Part shown: in pieces, positions 45,378-55,485 of the stretch
Layout: every line of letters begins with the position of its first letter
Position numbering within the stretch: position 1 is the stretch's first letter
DNA from: Frankiales bacterium
GTDB lineage: Bacteria; Actinomycetota; Actinomycetes; Mycobacteriales; Jatrophihabitantaceae
Assembly: GCA_025966315.1 (NCBI GenBank)
Contig: JAOPUZ010000057.1
Coordinates: 18,057 to 82,056 of the forward strand
Direction: 5' to 3'
DNA length: 64,000 nt
Notes under the pieces: generated by a model
What the model saw: only the letters and a program-made list of their open reading frames with translations
Told to the model about the DNA's origin: nothing
Databases searched by the model: none
Translations under genes and position numbers: made by a program

Positions 45378-46391
45378 ATGAGTTCGACTGAACAGCCGAC
45401 GCACACCGCAAACCATGCGGGCACCGCGACCGGTGACGGCCGCATCGTCATCGAACACCTCACCAAGGTCTTCGGAACTCAACGTGCGGTGGACGACCTG
45501 AGCTTCACGGTTGAACCAGGTTCGGTCACGGGTTTCCTCGGTCCGAACGGCGCCGGCAAGACCACCACGCTGCGGATGCTGCTCGGCCTCGTCGCCCCCA
45601 CCTCCGGCATCGCCACCGTGAACGGCGTCCGCTACGCCCAATTGCGCCGTCCGATTCAGACCGTCGGAGCGGCCTTGGAGGCTTCCAGTTTCCACCCGGC
45701 ACACACCGGGCTGCAGCACCTTCGGATTTATTGCGCCGCGGCCGGGTTGCCGTCCAGCCGGGCCAGCGAGGTGCTGGACCTAGTTGGTCTCAGCAACGCC
45801 GGCAAGAAGAAAACCAAGGGCTACTCGATGGGCATGCGGCAGCGACTAGGACTGGCCGCGACCCTGCTCGGCGACCCCAAGGTGCTGATCCTGGACGAAC
45901 CAGCCAACGGGCTGGACCCGGAAGGCATTCGCTGGCTGCGCGGCTTCTTCCGCCATCTGGCCAGCGAGGGTCGCACCGTCCTGGTCTCCAGCCATCAACT
46001 CGCCGAGGTGCAGGCGGTCGCCGACCGGGCCGTGATTCTCAATCAGGGCCGGCTGGTTCGGGCCGGCACTATCGAGGAACTCTCGGCCGGTACCTCCACC
46101 GCGGTGGTTCGCGGCCCTGATCTGCGTCCCCTGCAACAAGCACTGGCGTCGGCGGGCATGCAGGGCACGACCGAAACGGATGGCTCGCTGCGGGTCCGGG
46201 CCGACGAGCTCACTCAGATCGGCCACCTGGCCTTCGCCAACAACGTCGAATTGCACGAGTTGAGCCTGGAGGAATTCGACCTGGAGCAGCTGTTCTTCAC
46301 CCTGACCGAGGGCGCACACCGGGGCGCTTCATTCGAATCGCCTGAGACGGCTCAGTACGGCGCAATCCAAACACAAGGAGGACCTCGATGA
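45378..46391 (+). CDS. ABC transporter ATP-binding protein
   Basis: This single ABC domain starts at ATG 45378 (a TTG at 45366 is the alternative). Walker A is GPNGAGKTT, the Q-loop lies near VGAALEASSFHP, the signature is YSMGMRQRLGLA, and Walker B is LILDEPANGLDP. The H-loop is SSHQL. The C-terminal extension of about 100 residues is typical of DrrA/NatA-type exporters. It overlaps the permease gene by 4 bases. The substrate is unknown; drug or lipid export and a bacitracin-type function are possible. Confidence 0.93.
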   Translation: MSSTEQPTHTANHAGTATGDGRIVIEHLTKVFGTQRAVDDLSFTVEPGSVTGFLGPNGAGKTTTLRMLLGLVAPTSGIATVNGVRYAQLRRPIQTVGAALEASSFHPAHTGLQHLRIYCAAAGLPSSRASEVLDLVGLSNAGKKKTKGYSMGMRQRLGLAATLLGDPKVLILDEPANGLDPEGIRWLRGFFRHLASEGRTVLVSSHQLAEVQAVADRAVILNQGRLVRAGTIEELSAGTSTAVVRGPDLRPLQQALASAGMQGTTETDGSLRVRADELTQIGHLAFANNVELHELSLEEFDLEQLFFTLTEGAHRGASFESPETAQYGAIQTQGGPR

Positions 46392-47149
46392 TCGGCTTGC
46401 TGAAATCCGAGGTGCTCAAGATCCGCAGCACCCAGGTTTGGATCTGGATGCTCGCCCTGGCGGTAGCGCTGAGCACGCTGTTCACGATCGGCGCCAGCGT
46501 CGACGCGGTGAGCGACTACCGGCACGGACGAGACGTCGACTACTACAGCCTGTTCACCGCCTCGACCCAGGTGTTCTTCGCGCTGATGGTTCTCGGCGTC
46601 CTCGGGCTGACGACCGAATTCCGCCACAAGACCATCACCCCGACGCTGCTCGCCACCCCTAATCGATGGCAACTGCTGGGCGGCAAGGCCGCCGCCTACG
46701 GGATCTTTTCGATCATCTATTCGATTGTGTGTTTGGTCGCCAGTTTCGCGACCGCCATCATCTGGCTGACGGCGACCAATGTGCCGTTGCACTTCGGCGA
46801 CGGCGTGCCGGGCGGCGTCGTCAAGGTGTTCGTCACCCAGGTTCTGTTCGGCATCTTCGGTCTGGGGCTGGGTGCGCTCATCCGCAATCAGGCCGCGGCG
46901 ATGGTATTCAGCATCGTGTATCTGGCGGTGTTGAATTTCCTGCTGGCCGGTATTCCGTGGGTCCGTAAATTCTGGATGTTCGAACCAGGCGGCGCCGCGC
47001 AGGGTTTCGTGTCGCACGGCACGATCACCGGATTGTCCGACGATACCCACCTGCTGAATCCCACTCAGTCGCTCGGGGTGCTGATTTTTTGGTGTGTATT
47101 GCTGCTAGTACTGGGCGGCTGGTTGAGCCTGCGCCGCGACATCAGCTGA
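46388..47149 (+). CDS. ABC-2 type permease
   Basis: This 253-residue protein has six hydrophobic helices and the usual ABC-2 opening MIGLLKSEVLKIRST. LTTEFRHKTITPTLLATPNR is the typical coupling region. It forms the export complex with the preceding ATPase, presumably as a dimer of each. Nothing in the sequence names the substrate. Confidence 0.9.
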   Translation: MIGLLKSEVLKIRSTQVWIWMLALAVALSTLFTIGASVDAVSDYRHGRDVDYYSLFTASTQVFFALMVLGVLGLTTEFRHKTITPTLLATPNRWQLLGGKAAAYGIFSIIYSIVCLVASFATAIIWLTATNVPLHFGDGVPGGVVKVFVTQVLFGIFGLGLGALIRNQAAAMVFSIVYLAVLNFLLAGIPWVRKFWMFEPGGAAQGFVSHGTITGLSDDTHLLNPTQSLGVLIFWCVLLLVLGGWLSLRRDIS

Positions 47150-47327
47150 TTGCTGGCTGTGAGCAACCGCACCGTGCTCGGACAGCACGGATTTACCGGC
47201 GCTTCTGCCGTCGGGGCCTCGACACGCGTAGTCTTGATTACCGGGTCGCGGCCTGCAAATACCGCTTATTTCTTGGGCACGCTTCCCGGACGAGCCGAAT
47301 ACACTCCGAGAAGGTGGCCCAAATCCC

Positions 47328-50300
47328 GTGACCGCTCAGTCGACGACTGGCAGTGAAAGCTCCGCGCAACGCCCTGACTTCGGCGCCAACGAATGGTTGG
47401 TCGAGGACATGTACGAGCGCTACCTCGCGGATCCGAAGACGGTTGATGCCGCTTGGCACGACTTCTTCGCCGACTACCGGCCCGCTGGCGCCAAGGATCC
47501 GGGTGTCCGAGCAGGCAGTGCCACGGCCACCGACGACGCCCCCGCGAACGGCACCGCTCCGGCCGCTGGCAGCGACCCCGCGAACGGCAGCGCGCCAGCC
47601 AACGGCACCGCACCGGCAGCAGCGACCGCCGCCAGCGGTCCCGCGGCAGCAGCCTCGAACGGTACGACCGCGCCGGCCGTCAAGACGCCGGCGATAGTGC
47701 CGAGCTGGGCCAACCCAGCGGTCGCGCCGCAGTCGGTCGACGAGTCGCTCGCGACCACGCTCAAGGGCGCGCCGGCCAAGGTCGTCAGCAACATGCAGGC
47801 CTCACTCGAGATCCCGACCGCCACCAGCGTGCGGGCCGTCCCGGCCAAGCTCATCTCGGACAACCGCATCGTCATCAACAACCACTTGCGGCGGGCCCGG
47901 GGCGGCAAGATCAGTTTCACTCACATCATCGGCTTTGCCATCGTCAAGGCGCTCAAGACCTACCCGGGGATGAACAGCTTCTTCGCCCTCACCGCCGACG
48001 GCAAGCCGGCAGTGGTGCAGCCCGAGCACGTGAACCTCGGCTTGGCCATCGACCTACCCGGTCGTAACGGTGCCCGTTCGCTGGTCGTCGCCAGCATCAA
48101 GTCGGCCGAGACGATGACCTTCGCCGAATTCCTGGCGGCGTACGAGGACATCATCCGCCGCGCGCGGGCCGGCAAACTCACAGCCGACGACTTCGCCGGG
48201 GCCACCATCAGCCTGACCAATCCCGGCACGATCGGTACGAACCATTCGGTGCCCCGGCTGATGCAGGGTCAGGGAACGATCGTCGGCGTCGGTGCGATGG
48301 AATATCCGGCGCAGTACAGCGGCACCAGTGAAGAGTCGCTCGCCGCGGCCGCCATCAGCAAGATCATGACGCTCACCTCGACCTACGACCACCGAATCAT
48401 CCAGGGCGCGGAATCGGGCGAGTTCTTGCGCCGGATCCATCAACTGCTGCTCGGCGAGGACGGCTTTTACGACGAGATCTTCGTCGCGCTGCAGATTCCT
48501 TACGAGCCGGTTCGCTGGATGACGGACAAGGAATTCAGCCACGAGGGCCAGATCGACAAGAGCGCCCGGGTCATCGAACTGATCAATGCCTACCGGACGT
48601 CCGGCCACCTGATGGCCGACACCGACCCGCTTGAATTCAAGATTCGGACGCACCCGGACCTGGACATCACCAAGCACGGTCTGACGCTGTGGGACCTCGA
48701 CCGCGAATTCCCGGTCGGCGGCTTCTCCGGCCAGAAGCTGATGAAGCTGCGCGACATCCTCGGCGCGCTACGCGATGCGTACTGCCGCCGGGTGGGCGTG
48801 GAGTACATGCACATCGTGGATCCCGAAGAGCGCGCCTGGATCCAGGAGCACATCGAGGTCAAAAACGACGCGCCGACCCGGGACGAGCAGAAGCACATCC
48901 TCTCCCGGCTGAACGTCGCCGAGGCGTTCGAGACCTTCCTGCAGACGAAGTATGTCGGCCAGAAGCGCTTTAGCCTGGAGGGCGGCGAATCGGTCATTCC
49001 GTTGCTCGACACGGTGCTTTCCACCGCGACGGCGCAGGAACTGGACGAGGTCGTCGTCGGCATGCCGCACCGAGGTCGGTTGAACGTGCTGGCCAACATC
49101 ATCGGCAAGCCCTACGCGAAGATCTTCAACGAGTTCGAAGGCAACATCGACCCGGGCACCGCCCAGGGTTCGGGTGACGTCAAGTACCACCTCGGCGCTC
49201 AGGGCACGTACCAGTCGCCGGCGGGCAGCAGCATCGCCGTGTCGTTGACCGCCAACCCGTCCCACCTCGAGGCAGTCAACCCCGTCCTCGAAGGAATCGT
49301 GCGCGCCAAGCAAGACATCCTGGACAAGGGCGAGGACGGCTTCACGGTGCTGCCCGTGCTGTTGCACGGTGACGCGGCGTTCGCCGGCCAGGGCGTGGTT
49401 GCCGAGACGCTCAACCTGTCCCAGCTGCGGGGCTACCGCACCGGCGGCACCCTGCACGTGATCGTGAACAACCAGGTCGGCTTCACGACCTCGCCTTCGG
49501 CCTCACGGTCCAGTCTGTACAGCACGGACATCGCCCGGATGATCTCGGCGCCGATCTTCCACGTGAACGGTGACGACCCGGAAGCCTGCGTGCGGGTGGC
49601 GAAGCTGGCGATCGAGTACCGCCGGCACTTCAAGAAAGACGTCGTCATCGACATGCTCTGCTACCGCCGGCGCGGTCACAACGAGGCCGACAACCCGTCG
49701 TTCACGCAGCCGCTGATGTACGACATCATCGACAACAAGCGCAGCGTGCGGAAGCTATACACCGAGGCGCTGGTCGGCCGCGGCGACATCACGATCGAAG
49801 ATGCCGAAGAGGCGCTGAAGGACTTCCAGGCCCAGCTTGAGAAGGTCTTCCTGGAGACTCGCGGCGCCACCGGTCGCCCGACACCGGAGCCGGTCATGGA
49901 CCCGACTTCGCCACAGCAGCCCACGCCGACGGCGATCCCGGCCGAGCTGATCAAGGCCGTCGGTGAGTTGTACGCCAACCCGCCGGAGGGCTTCACCATG
50001 CATCCGCGGCTCAAGCCGCAGATCGATCGCCGGGTCGCGATGACCACCGGCGGGGACGTCGACTGGGCGACCGCGGAATTGCTCGCCTTCGCCTCGCTGA
50101 CCGTGGACGGCCGGCCGGTGCGGTTGGCTGGCCAGGATTCACGCCGCGGCACGTTCACCCAGCGGCACTCGGTCCTCATCGATCGGGTGACCGGTGATGA
50201 GTACACCCCCATCCGGCACCTGGCCAACGCCAAAGCGCAGTTCCACGTATATGACTCGTTGCTCAGCGAGTACGCGGCGATGGGCTTCGAGTACGGCTAC

Positions 50301-51074
50301 TCGGTCGCCTATCCCGAGTCGCTGGTGGCCTGGGAAGCGCAGTTCGGTGACTTCGCCGACGGCGCGCAGACCATCGTGGATGAGTTCATCTCCTCGGGCG
50401 AGGCCAAGTGGGGACAGCGGTCCTCCCTCGCGCTGCTGCTACCGCACGGCTACGAGGGGCAGGGGCCGGACCACTCGTCCGGCCGTCCGGAGCGCTTCCT
50501 GCAGCTCGCCGCTGAGAACAACCTGACGGTGGCCATGTGCTCCAGCCCGGCGAACTACTTCCACCTGCTCCGCCGGCAAGGCCTGTCCACGGTGCGACGA
50601 CCGCTCATCGCGTTCACACCGAAGTCACTGTTGCGCCTCAAGAGCGCGGTCAGCCAGCTGGACGAGTTCACCGACGGTCGCTTCCGGCCGGTAATCGGCG
50701 ACGCCACGGCCGATCCGGCGCAGGTGCGTCGAGTGGTGCTGTGCAGCGGCAAGATCTTCTACGACCTCGCCGCGGCAGTCCAGAACACCGAGCGCAAGGA
50801 TGTTGCCGTGATCCGGGTCGAGCAGCTCTACCCGCTGCCGGCAGCCGAGATCGTCGAGGAACTGGCCAAGTACCCCGAGGCTCAGTTGGTGTGGGCCCAG
50901 GAAGAACCGGCCAACCAGGGCGCTTACCCGTTCATGGCCTTGAACCTGCCGGAGCATCTGGGCAACCGGCCGATCTACCGGGCCTCGCGCAAGGCGTCGG
51001 CGTCACCGGCGGTCGGCTCGGCCAGCGTCCACGAAGCGCAGCAGCGCGAAGTCGTCGCAACGGCCCTGGGGTAG
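47328..51074 (+). CDS. kgd: Multifunctional 2-oxoglutarate metabolism enzyme (Kgd/OdhA: E2-E1 fusion)
   Basis: GTG start; 1248 residues. The N-terminal E1 segment contains [19 protein letters not shown]. An Ala/Pro/Asn/Gly-rich linker of about 65 residues ([10 protein letters not shown] and similar) leads to the E2-like acyltransferase domain, with active-site His355 in [16 protein letters not shown]. The ThDP-dependent E1 domain follows, with [37 protein letters not shown] and [16 protein letters not shown]. This enzyme replaces separate E1 and E2 of the oxoglutarate dehydrogenase complex in actinobacteria. It lacks a lipoyl domain, as the family does. GarA-type control is known in relatives but cannot be read here. 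It ends at TAG. Confidence 0.96.
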   Translation: MTAQSTTGSESSAQRPDFGANEWLVEDMYERYLADPKTVDAAWHDFFADYRPAGAKDPGVRAGSATATDDAPANGTAPAAGSDPANGSAPANGTAPAAATAASGPAAAASNGTTAPAVKTPAIVPSWANPAVAPQSVDESLATTLKGAPAKVVSNMQASLEIPTATSVRAVPAKLISDNRIVINNHLRRARGGKISFTHIIGFAIVKALKTYPGMNSFFALTADGKPAVVQPEHVNLGLAIDLPGRNGARSLVVASIKSAETMTFAEFLAAYEDIIRRARAGKLTADDFAGATISLTNPGTIGTNHSVPRLMQGQGTIVGVGAMEYPAQYSGTSEESLAAAAISKIMTLTSTYDHRIIQGAESGEFLRRIHQLLLGEDGFYDEIFVALQIPYEPVRWMTDKEFSHEGQIDKSARVIELINAYRTSGHLMADTDPLEFKIRTHPDLDITKHGLTLWDLDREFPVGGFSGQKLMKLRDILGALRDAYCRRVGVEYMHIVDPEERAWIQEHIEVKNDAPTRDEQKHILSRLNVAEAFETFLQTKYVGQKRFSLEGGESVIPLLDTVLSTATAQELDEVVVGMPHRGRLNVLANIIGKPYAKIFNEFEGNIDPGTAQGSGDVKYHLGAQGTYQSPAGSSIAVSLTANPSHLEAVNPVLEGIVRAKQDILDKGEDGFTVLPVLLHGDAAFAGQGVVAETLNLSQLRGYRTGGTLHVIVNNQVGFTTSPSASRSSLYSTDIARMISAPIFHVNGDDPEACVRVAKLAIEYRRHFKKDVVIDMLCYRRRGHNEADNPSFTQPLMYDIIDNKRSVRKLYTEALVGRGDITIEDAEEALKDFQAQLEKVFLETRGATGRPTPEPVMDPTSPQQPTPTAIPAELIKAVGELYANPPEGFTMHPRLKPQIDRRVAMTTGGDVDWATAELLAFASLTVDGRPVRLAGQDSRRGTFTQRHSVLIDRVTGDEYTPIRHLANAKAQFHVYDSLLSEYAAMGFEYGYSVAYPESLVAWEAQFGDFADGAQTIVDEFISSGEAKWGQRSSLALLLPHGYEGQGPDHSSGRPERFLQLAAENNLTVAMCSSPANYFHLLRRQGLSTVRRPLIAFTPKSLLRLKSAVSQLDEFTDGRFRPVIGDATADPAQVRRVVLCSGKIFYDLAAAVQNTERKDVAVIRVEQLYPLPAAEIVEELAKYPEAQLVWAQEEPANQGAYPFMALNLPEHLGNRPIYRASRKASASPAVGSASVHEAQQREVVATALG

Positions 51075-51098
51075 TTCACCCTGCGCGCATCGGGTGAA
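51075..51098 (+). terminator. Hairpin immediately after kgd
   Basis: TTCACCC pairs with GGGTGAA across a 10-base loop, starting at the first base after the stop codon. A second copy of the right arm with its flank (CATCGGGTGAATC) follows at about 51107-51119, so alternative pairing is possible. There is no T tract. Confidence 0.5.
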
Positions 51099-51172
51099 TC
51101 GTGCTCATCGGGTGAATCATCGAGTACGCCGCAGATGTGGGGCAGGTATCCGAACCAGGCTAGATTGATCGG

Positions 51173-52192
51173 ATGCCTGTTCCCTTACCCCTTGACCGTC
51201 CCATTCGCTGGGGCATCCTCGGCGCCGGAAGGATCGCGGCCACCGTCGCCTACGACATCGTTCGAACCGACGGCAATATCGTCGTCGCCGTCGGGGCCCG
51301 CGACGGTGAGCGGGCGGCCGACTTCGGGAACCGCTTCGGCGCCCAGCGTAGCTACGGCAGCTACGACGAGCTGATCGCGGACGACGAGGTGGACGTCGTC
51401 TATATCGCGACGACCAATCCCGGGCACCACGAGCAGGCGCTGTCCGTCATTGCCGCGGGCAAGCACCTGCTGATCGAAAAACCGGTGTGCCTGAACGCCA
51501 CCGACACCGCCGAAGTGCTGGACGCCGCCCTGGCCGCGGACGTATTCGCCATGGAAGCCATGTGGATGCGAACCAACCCGCTGATCCGGCGGGCCGAACA
51601 TCTGGTGGCGGACGGGGCGATCGGCGAGGTTCGCGGGGTGCGCGCCGAATTCGGGCTCGGCAAGGCCTTCGACCCGACGGACCGCCTCTACGACCTGGAT
51701 AACGGCGGTGGGGCGCTGCTGGATCTGGGCGTGTACTGCGTGACGTTCGCTCGACTGTTCCTAGGCGAGCCCGATTCGGTCGACACCGTCGGATCGGTGG
51801 CGAGCACCGGTAGCGACGCCACCGCGGCGATGCAATGGCGCTTCGGCGACGGTCGGGAGGCTCAACTCTGGTGCTCGGCCGAGACCGCCGCTCCGAACCG
51901 CGGGTTGATCCAGGGTTCGACGGGCTGGATCGCCACGGTCGGCGAGTTCCACCGTCCTCGCGGGCTGATCGTCCACCACGCCGGCGGCGAAGAGGTGCTG
52001 CCCGATCCCATCCCGGGTGGCAGCCACGGCTACGGCCCGGAGATCGCCGAGGTCGACCGCTGCCTGCGGACCGGACTGGCTGAAAGCCCGCTGGTGCCGC
52101 ACGCCGACACCGTCGCCACCATGCGGTTACTCGATGACGCCCGGCGCGTGCTCGGTGTCCGGTATCCGGGCGAGGCCGGAACCGGTCCGTGA
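51173..52192 (+). CDS. Gfo/Idh/MocA-family oxidoreductase
   Basis: This 339-residue NAD(P)-dependent dehydrogenase has the Rossmann motif WGILGAGRIAATVA and the family signature EKPVCLNATD. The second-domain segment YDLDNGGGALLDLGVYCV resembles dihydrodiol dehydrogenase-like members. The physiological substrate, usually a sugar or cyclitol, is unknown. Independent transcription after the kgd hairpin is likely. Confidence 0.88.
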   Translation: MPVPLPLDRPIRWGILGAGRIAATVAYDIVRTDGNIVVAVGARDGERAADFGNRFGAQRSYGSYDELIADDEVDVVYIATTNPGHHEQALSVIAAGKHLLIEKPVCLNATDTAEVLDAALAADVFAMEAMWMRTNPLIRRAEHLVADGAIGEVRGVRAEFGLGKAFDPTDRLYDLDNGGGALLDLGVYCVTFARLFLGEPDSVDTVGSVASTGSDATAAMQWRFGDGREAQLWCSAETAAPNRGLIQGSTGWIATVGEFHRPRGLIVHHAGGEEVLPDPIPGGSHGYGPEIAEVDRCLRTGLAESPLVPHADTVATMRLLDDARRVLGVRYPGEAGTGP

Positions 52193-52226
52193 TCGCCGCC
52201 GGTCGGGCGCGAGGCAGAATCTAGCC

Positions 52227-52403
52227 ATGTACTTCACCGACCGCGGGATCGAAGAACTACAGACCCGACGCGGGGACGAAGAAGTCAGCATCGACTGGCT
52301 CGCCGAGCGCCTACAGCGCTTCGTCGATCTGAACCCGGAATTCGAAACCGCGGTGGAACGCTTTGCCACCTGGTTGGCCCGCGCGGACGACGAAGACGAC
52401 TGA
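52227..52403 (+). CDS. DUF6104 small protein (58 aa)
   Basis: Starts at ATG 52227. The sequence begins MYFTDRGIEELQTRRGDEEV and includes WLAERLQRFVDLNPEFE, ending in an acidic DDEDD. This matches the short, highly conserved DUF6104 proteins of actinobacteria, often found near kgd. It is acidic, helical and probably cytoplasmic. Its function is unknown. The gene is 34 bases after the oxidoreductase gene and may share its transcript. Confidence 0.85.
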   Translation: MYFTDRGIEELQTRRGDEEVSIDWLAERLQRFVDLNPEFETAVERFATWLARADDEDD

Positions 52404-52413
52404 TCTCGTTGGG

Positions 52414-53061
52414 TCAGCCGGGCAGCTCGGACAGCGGTTGCGGTTTCGTCGTCGGCTCGGCCGATGGCTGGTAACCGAACAGGCGCAAGAACACTTGCGC
52501 CAGCGGCCCGATGCCGACGGCGAACAGCACCGTCCCGATTCCGACCGAGCCACCCAGCACCCAGCCAATGACCAGCACCGTCACTTCGACCGACGTACGG
52601 GCCAAGCGGATGGACACGCCCAGCCGGCGGGCGGCTCCGGTCATCAGCCCGTCCCGTGGGCCAGGTCCGAAGCGGGCCGCGATATACATGCCGGTGGCCA
52701 GCCCGCACAGGATGATCGCCGCGATCAGGGTGCCGAACCGGGCCGGGTAGCCGTGCACCGTGCCGAGGACGTCGAGCGTGCCGTTCATGGCCAGCCCGAC
52801 CAGGACGACATTGCTCACTGTGCCCAGTCCGGGACGCTGCCGCAGCGGTATCCATAACAGCAGCACGGCGGCGCCGACCACGATCGAGATGGTGCCGATC
52901 TGCCGGCCGGTTCGCTCAGCGATGCCCTGGTGCAGCACGTCCCACGGATCCAGACCGAGACCCGCCCGCACCTGCAGGCCCGCGGACACGCCGAAGAGGG
53001 TCAGCCCGACGTACAACTGCACGAGACGGCGGATGAGCGTGATCGAACCGGTAAACCTCAC
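52414..53061 (-). CDS. YczE/YitT-like integral membrane protein
   Basis: Starts at GTG 53061, 215 residues with five to six hydrophobic helices. The family pattern is clear: LYVGLTLFGVSAGLQVRAGLGLDPWDVLHQG at the start and ARFGPGPRDGLMTG in the middle. YczE-type proteins are poorly characterised; one Bacillus member affects lipopeptide production. The longer frame to 53238 adds an unconserved Arg-rich stretch. It is convergent with DUF6104 (10 bases between stops). Confidence 0.85.
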   Translation of the reverse strand: MRFTGSITLIRRLVQLYVGLTLFGVSAGLQVRAGLGLDPWDVLHQGIAERTGRQIGTISIVVGAAVLLLWIPLRQRPGLGTVSNVVLVGLAMNGTLDVLGTVHGYPARFGTLIAAIILCGLATGMYIAARFGPGPRDGLMTGAARRLGVSIRLARTSVEVTVLVIGWVLGGSVGIGTVLFAVGIGPLAQVFLRLFGYQPSAEPTTKPQPLSELPG

Positions 53062-53170
53062 GGGGCCAAGGATGCCCTGTCGTGACGCAGTGGCGCACTG
53101 GCTTTTGGACGCCCATCGGCACACCACTCGGGGCCATACCCGTCGGAATGCCCGTCTAGCGCCGCCGCGG

Positions 53171-54343
53171 TCAGTCTGTGGAACACACGCCGTCGAGACG
53201 GGCCTGGGCCGCCACCGCGATCCGGACGGCCGGCGCAACCCGCGGATCGAACGGCGTCGGCACGATGTGATCGGCGGTGATGCCGTCCTGGATCACCGAG
53301 CCAATCGCCTCCGCCGCGGCCAGCTTCATGCCTTCGGTGATCTGGGTGGCGCCGGCATCGAAGGCTCCGGCGAACACCCCGGGAAAGGCAAGCACGTTGT
53401 TGATCTGATTCGGCAGGTCGCTTCGCCCGGTCGCCACCACCGCGGCGTACCGGTGCGCGATCTCCGGATTCACTTCGGGTGTCGGGTTGGCCAGCGCGAA
53501 GATGATGGCGTCCGCGTTCATGCCCGACACGGCCGCCTCGTCGACCACGCCGCCGGACACGCCGAGAAAGACGTCTGCTCCGCGCAGCGCCTCGGCGATC
53601 GAAGCGTTACGGGCCGGTGCCCCGGTGAGAGCGGCCAGCGCCTGTTTAACCGGCGTCAGGTCCTCTCGCCCGGAATGCACGACCCCACGCGAGTCCGCGA
53701 CCACGATCGAGCCAACGCCGGCTTGCAGCAGGATCTTGGTGCAGGCCACGCCCGCCGCCCCGGCGCCGGAGACCACGACCCGAAGATCGGCCAAGCCGCG
53801 GCCGGTCACCGTAGCCGCATTGCGCAATGCCGCGAGCGCGACGATGGCGGTGCCGTGCTGGTCGTCGTGAAACACCGGGATCGGCAATAACTCGCGCAGC
53901 CGAGACTCAATCTCGAAACACCGTGGTGCCGAAATGTCCTCGAGATTGATACCGCCGAAGGACGGCGCGATCCGCACGATTGTGTCAATGATCTCGTTCG
54001 TGTCGGTGGTCGAGAGCACGATCGGCACGGCGTTGACACCGGCGAACTCCTGGAACAACGCGCATTTGCCTTCCATCACCGGCAAGGCAGCGGCCGGTCC
54101 GATGTCACCCAGGCCCAGCACAGCGGTGCCATCGCTGACCACGGCGACGAGTCGAGCCCGCCAGGTATAGGTGGCGGCCAGCCGCTCGTCCGCGGCGATG
54201 GCCGACGAGACCTCGGCCACGCCGGGGGTGTATGCCAGCGAGAGCGCGTCCCGACCGGTCAGGGCAATGGTGCTGCGGACAACCAACTTGCCGCCCTCAT
54301 GGCTCTTGAAGACCGGGCTGTTCGGATCGAAGGACGCGCTCAT
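53171..54343 (-). CDS. NAD(P)-dependent malic enzyme
   Basis: This enzyme decarboxylates malate to pyruvate. The start at ATG 54343 gives 390 residues, the usual size of the short bacterial form. Landmarks are LAYTPGVAEVSSAI, LGLGDIGPAAALPVMEGKCAL, GGINLEDISAPRCFEIE, the NAD site VVSGAGAAGVACTKIL and, near the end, FPGVFAGAFD. Cofactor preference cannot be decided by eye. It lies downstream of sodX on the same strand with 293 bases between. Confidence 0.93.
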   Translation of the reverse strand: MSASFDPNSPVFKSHEGGKLVVRSTIALTGRDALSLAYTPGVAEVSSAIAADERLAATYTWRARLVAVVSDGTAVLGLGDIGPAAALPVMEGKCALFQEFAGVNAVPIVLSTTDTNEIIDTIVRIAPSFGGINLEDISAPRCFEIESRLRELLPIPVFHDDQHGTAIVALAALRNAATVTGRGLADLRVVVSGAGAAGVACTKILLQAGVGSIVVADSRGVVHSGREDLTPVKQALAALTGAPARNASIAEALRGADVFLGVSGGVVDEAAVSGMNADAIIFALANPTPEVNPEIAHRYAAVVATGRSDLPNQINNVLAFPGVFAGAFDAGATQITEGMKLAAAEAIGSVIQDGITADHIVPTPFDPRVAPAVRIAVAAQARLDGVCSTD

Positions 54344-54636
54344 CCGCACACTCCAAATGAAAGATGGCTTCGGTCGTCTCGCACCAGGCGCGAGCCGCGG
54401 GACGGCAACACCACACCCGTCCAGCTGACCGGACGACCCGGGAATGGCATGTTTGCAAGTTTTCAGGTTTTCAAGGCCTAAACCGGCGACCAGGATGACG
54501 TTCGCGGCTGGGTGACAGGGCACGGATCCGGGGGTCACCCGGACAACACCGAGTGTGTCACGCGAAGCTGTCGAGTCAGGGGCGGTCTCGTGGCCTTCGT
54601 GAGCTACGGCACGGCGGTTCGCAGCTCAGGTTTTGC
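54344..54636. other. Spacer between sodX and the malic enzyme gene with a long inverted repeat
   Basis: GGGTGAC (54510-54516) and GTCACCC (54534-54540) form a 7-bp stem around a 17-base loop. It may terminate sodX or act as an operator for the malic enzyme gene. A TTTTCAGGTTTTCA stretch near 54460 is unusually AT-rich. No gene was found in this stretch. Confidence 0.45.
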
Positions 54637-55014
54637 TCATTCGAACTCGGCCGGGCCGGGCTCAGCCGACAGCCAACGCAAGCCGTGGGACGGAGCGGCC
54701 CGCCGCGGCAGCACGAACCGCGCAACCGCCTGCACGTCAGCCGTTCCGTACACGCTCGAATCCGACCCGGCCCGCGGGTTGTCGCTGACCAACCACCAGG
54801 CGCCATCCGAACCGGATCCGACCCGTTTGATCACGATCAGTTCGGGACGAGACCGGAAAGTGCCCAGCACCACGGCGCCCGGCCGCACCCGCGCGCCGTG
54901 GCGCACCAGCACCCGATCGCCGGGCAGCAACGTGGGTGTCATGGACCAGCCGTCCACCCGAACTAACTGCCACCGAAATTGGGATCCCACAGTCGCCGAT
55001 GGTGCCGCACTCAA
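54637..55014 (-). CDS. sodX: Nickel-type superoxide dismutase maturation protease SodX
   Basis: This 125-residue S24/S26-type peptidase has the nucleophile motif VDGWSMTPTLLPGDRVLV with Ser24 and the general-base region IVIKRVG with Lys63, as in signal peptidases. SodX removes the propeptide of SodN so that the new N-terminal His can bind nickel. It is divergent from sodN, with 72 bases between the start codons, a shared promoter region. Confidence 0.92.
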   Translation of the reverse strand: MSAAPSATVGSQFRWQLVRVDGWSMTPTLLPGDRVLVRHGARVRPGAVVLGTFRSRPELIVIKRVGSGSDGAWWLVSDNPRAGSDSSVYGTADVQAVARFVLPRRAAPSHGLRWLSAEPGPAEFE

Positions 55015-55086
55015 CGAGGGCCGCCGGGAGTAGGGTCCAATCGAGCGCTGATACCAAGCGCCAAATTCTCGCGACTGGAGGTTGTC

Positions 55087-55485
55087 ATGCGTTTGCTGCG
55101 CCCCTCGATCACCGCTTCAGCCCACTGCGATCTTCCTTGTGGGGTCTATGACCCGGCACAGGCACGTATCGAGGCTGAGTCCGTCAAGGCCATTCAAGAG
55201 AAGTACCAGGGCAACGAGGACCCGGTGTTCCGTACCCGCGCCCTGCTCATCAAGGAGCAGCGCGCCGAACTGGTCAAGCATCACCTGTGGGTGCTGTGGA
55301 CGGACTACTTCAAGCCCCCGCACTTCGAGAAGTACCCGAACTTGCACCAGTTGTTCAACCAGGCCACCAAAGAGGCCGGTGCGGCCGGCGGCAAGGGATC
55401 GACGGATCCGGCCGAAGGCCAGAAGCTGCTTGACTTGATCGCCGAGATCGACAAGATCTTCTGGGAGACCAAGAACGCTGCGTGA
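55087..55485 (+). CDS. sodN: Nickel superoxide dismutase SodN
   Basis: This protein has 132 residues. A 12-residue propeptide (MRLLRPSITASA) precedes the nickel hook HCDLPCGVYDPAQA. The mature N-terminal His13, Cys14 and Cys18 are the Ni ligands. The remainder forms the four-helix bundle with EKYQGNEDPVFRTRA and HHLWVLWTDYFKP. CTGGAGG lies upstream as ribosome site. It is usually cytoplasmic and hexameric. No Nur-like operator was recognised in the spacer. Confidence 0.97.
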   Translation: MRLLRPSITASAHCDLPCGVYDPAQARIEAESVKAIQEKYQGNEDPVFRTRALLIKEQRAELVKHHLWVLWTDYFKPPHFEKYPNLHQLFNQATKEAGAAGGKGSTDPAEGQKLLDLIAEIDKIFWETKNAA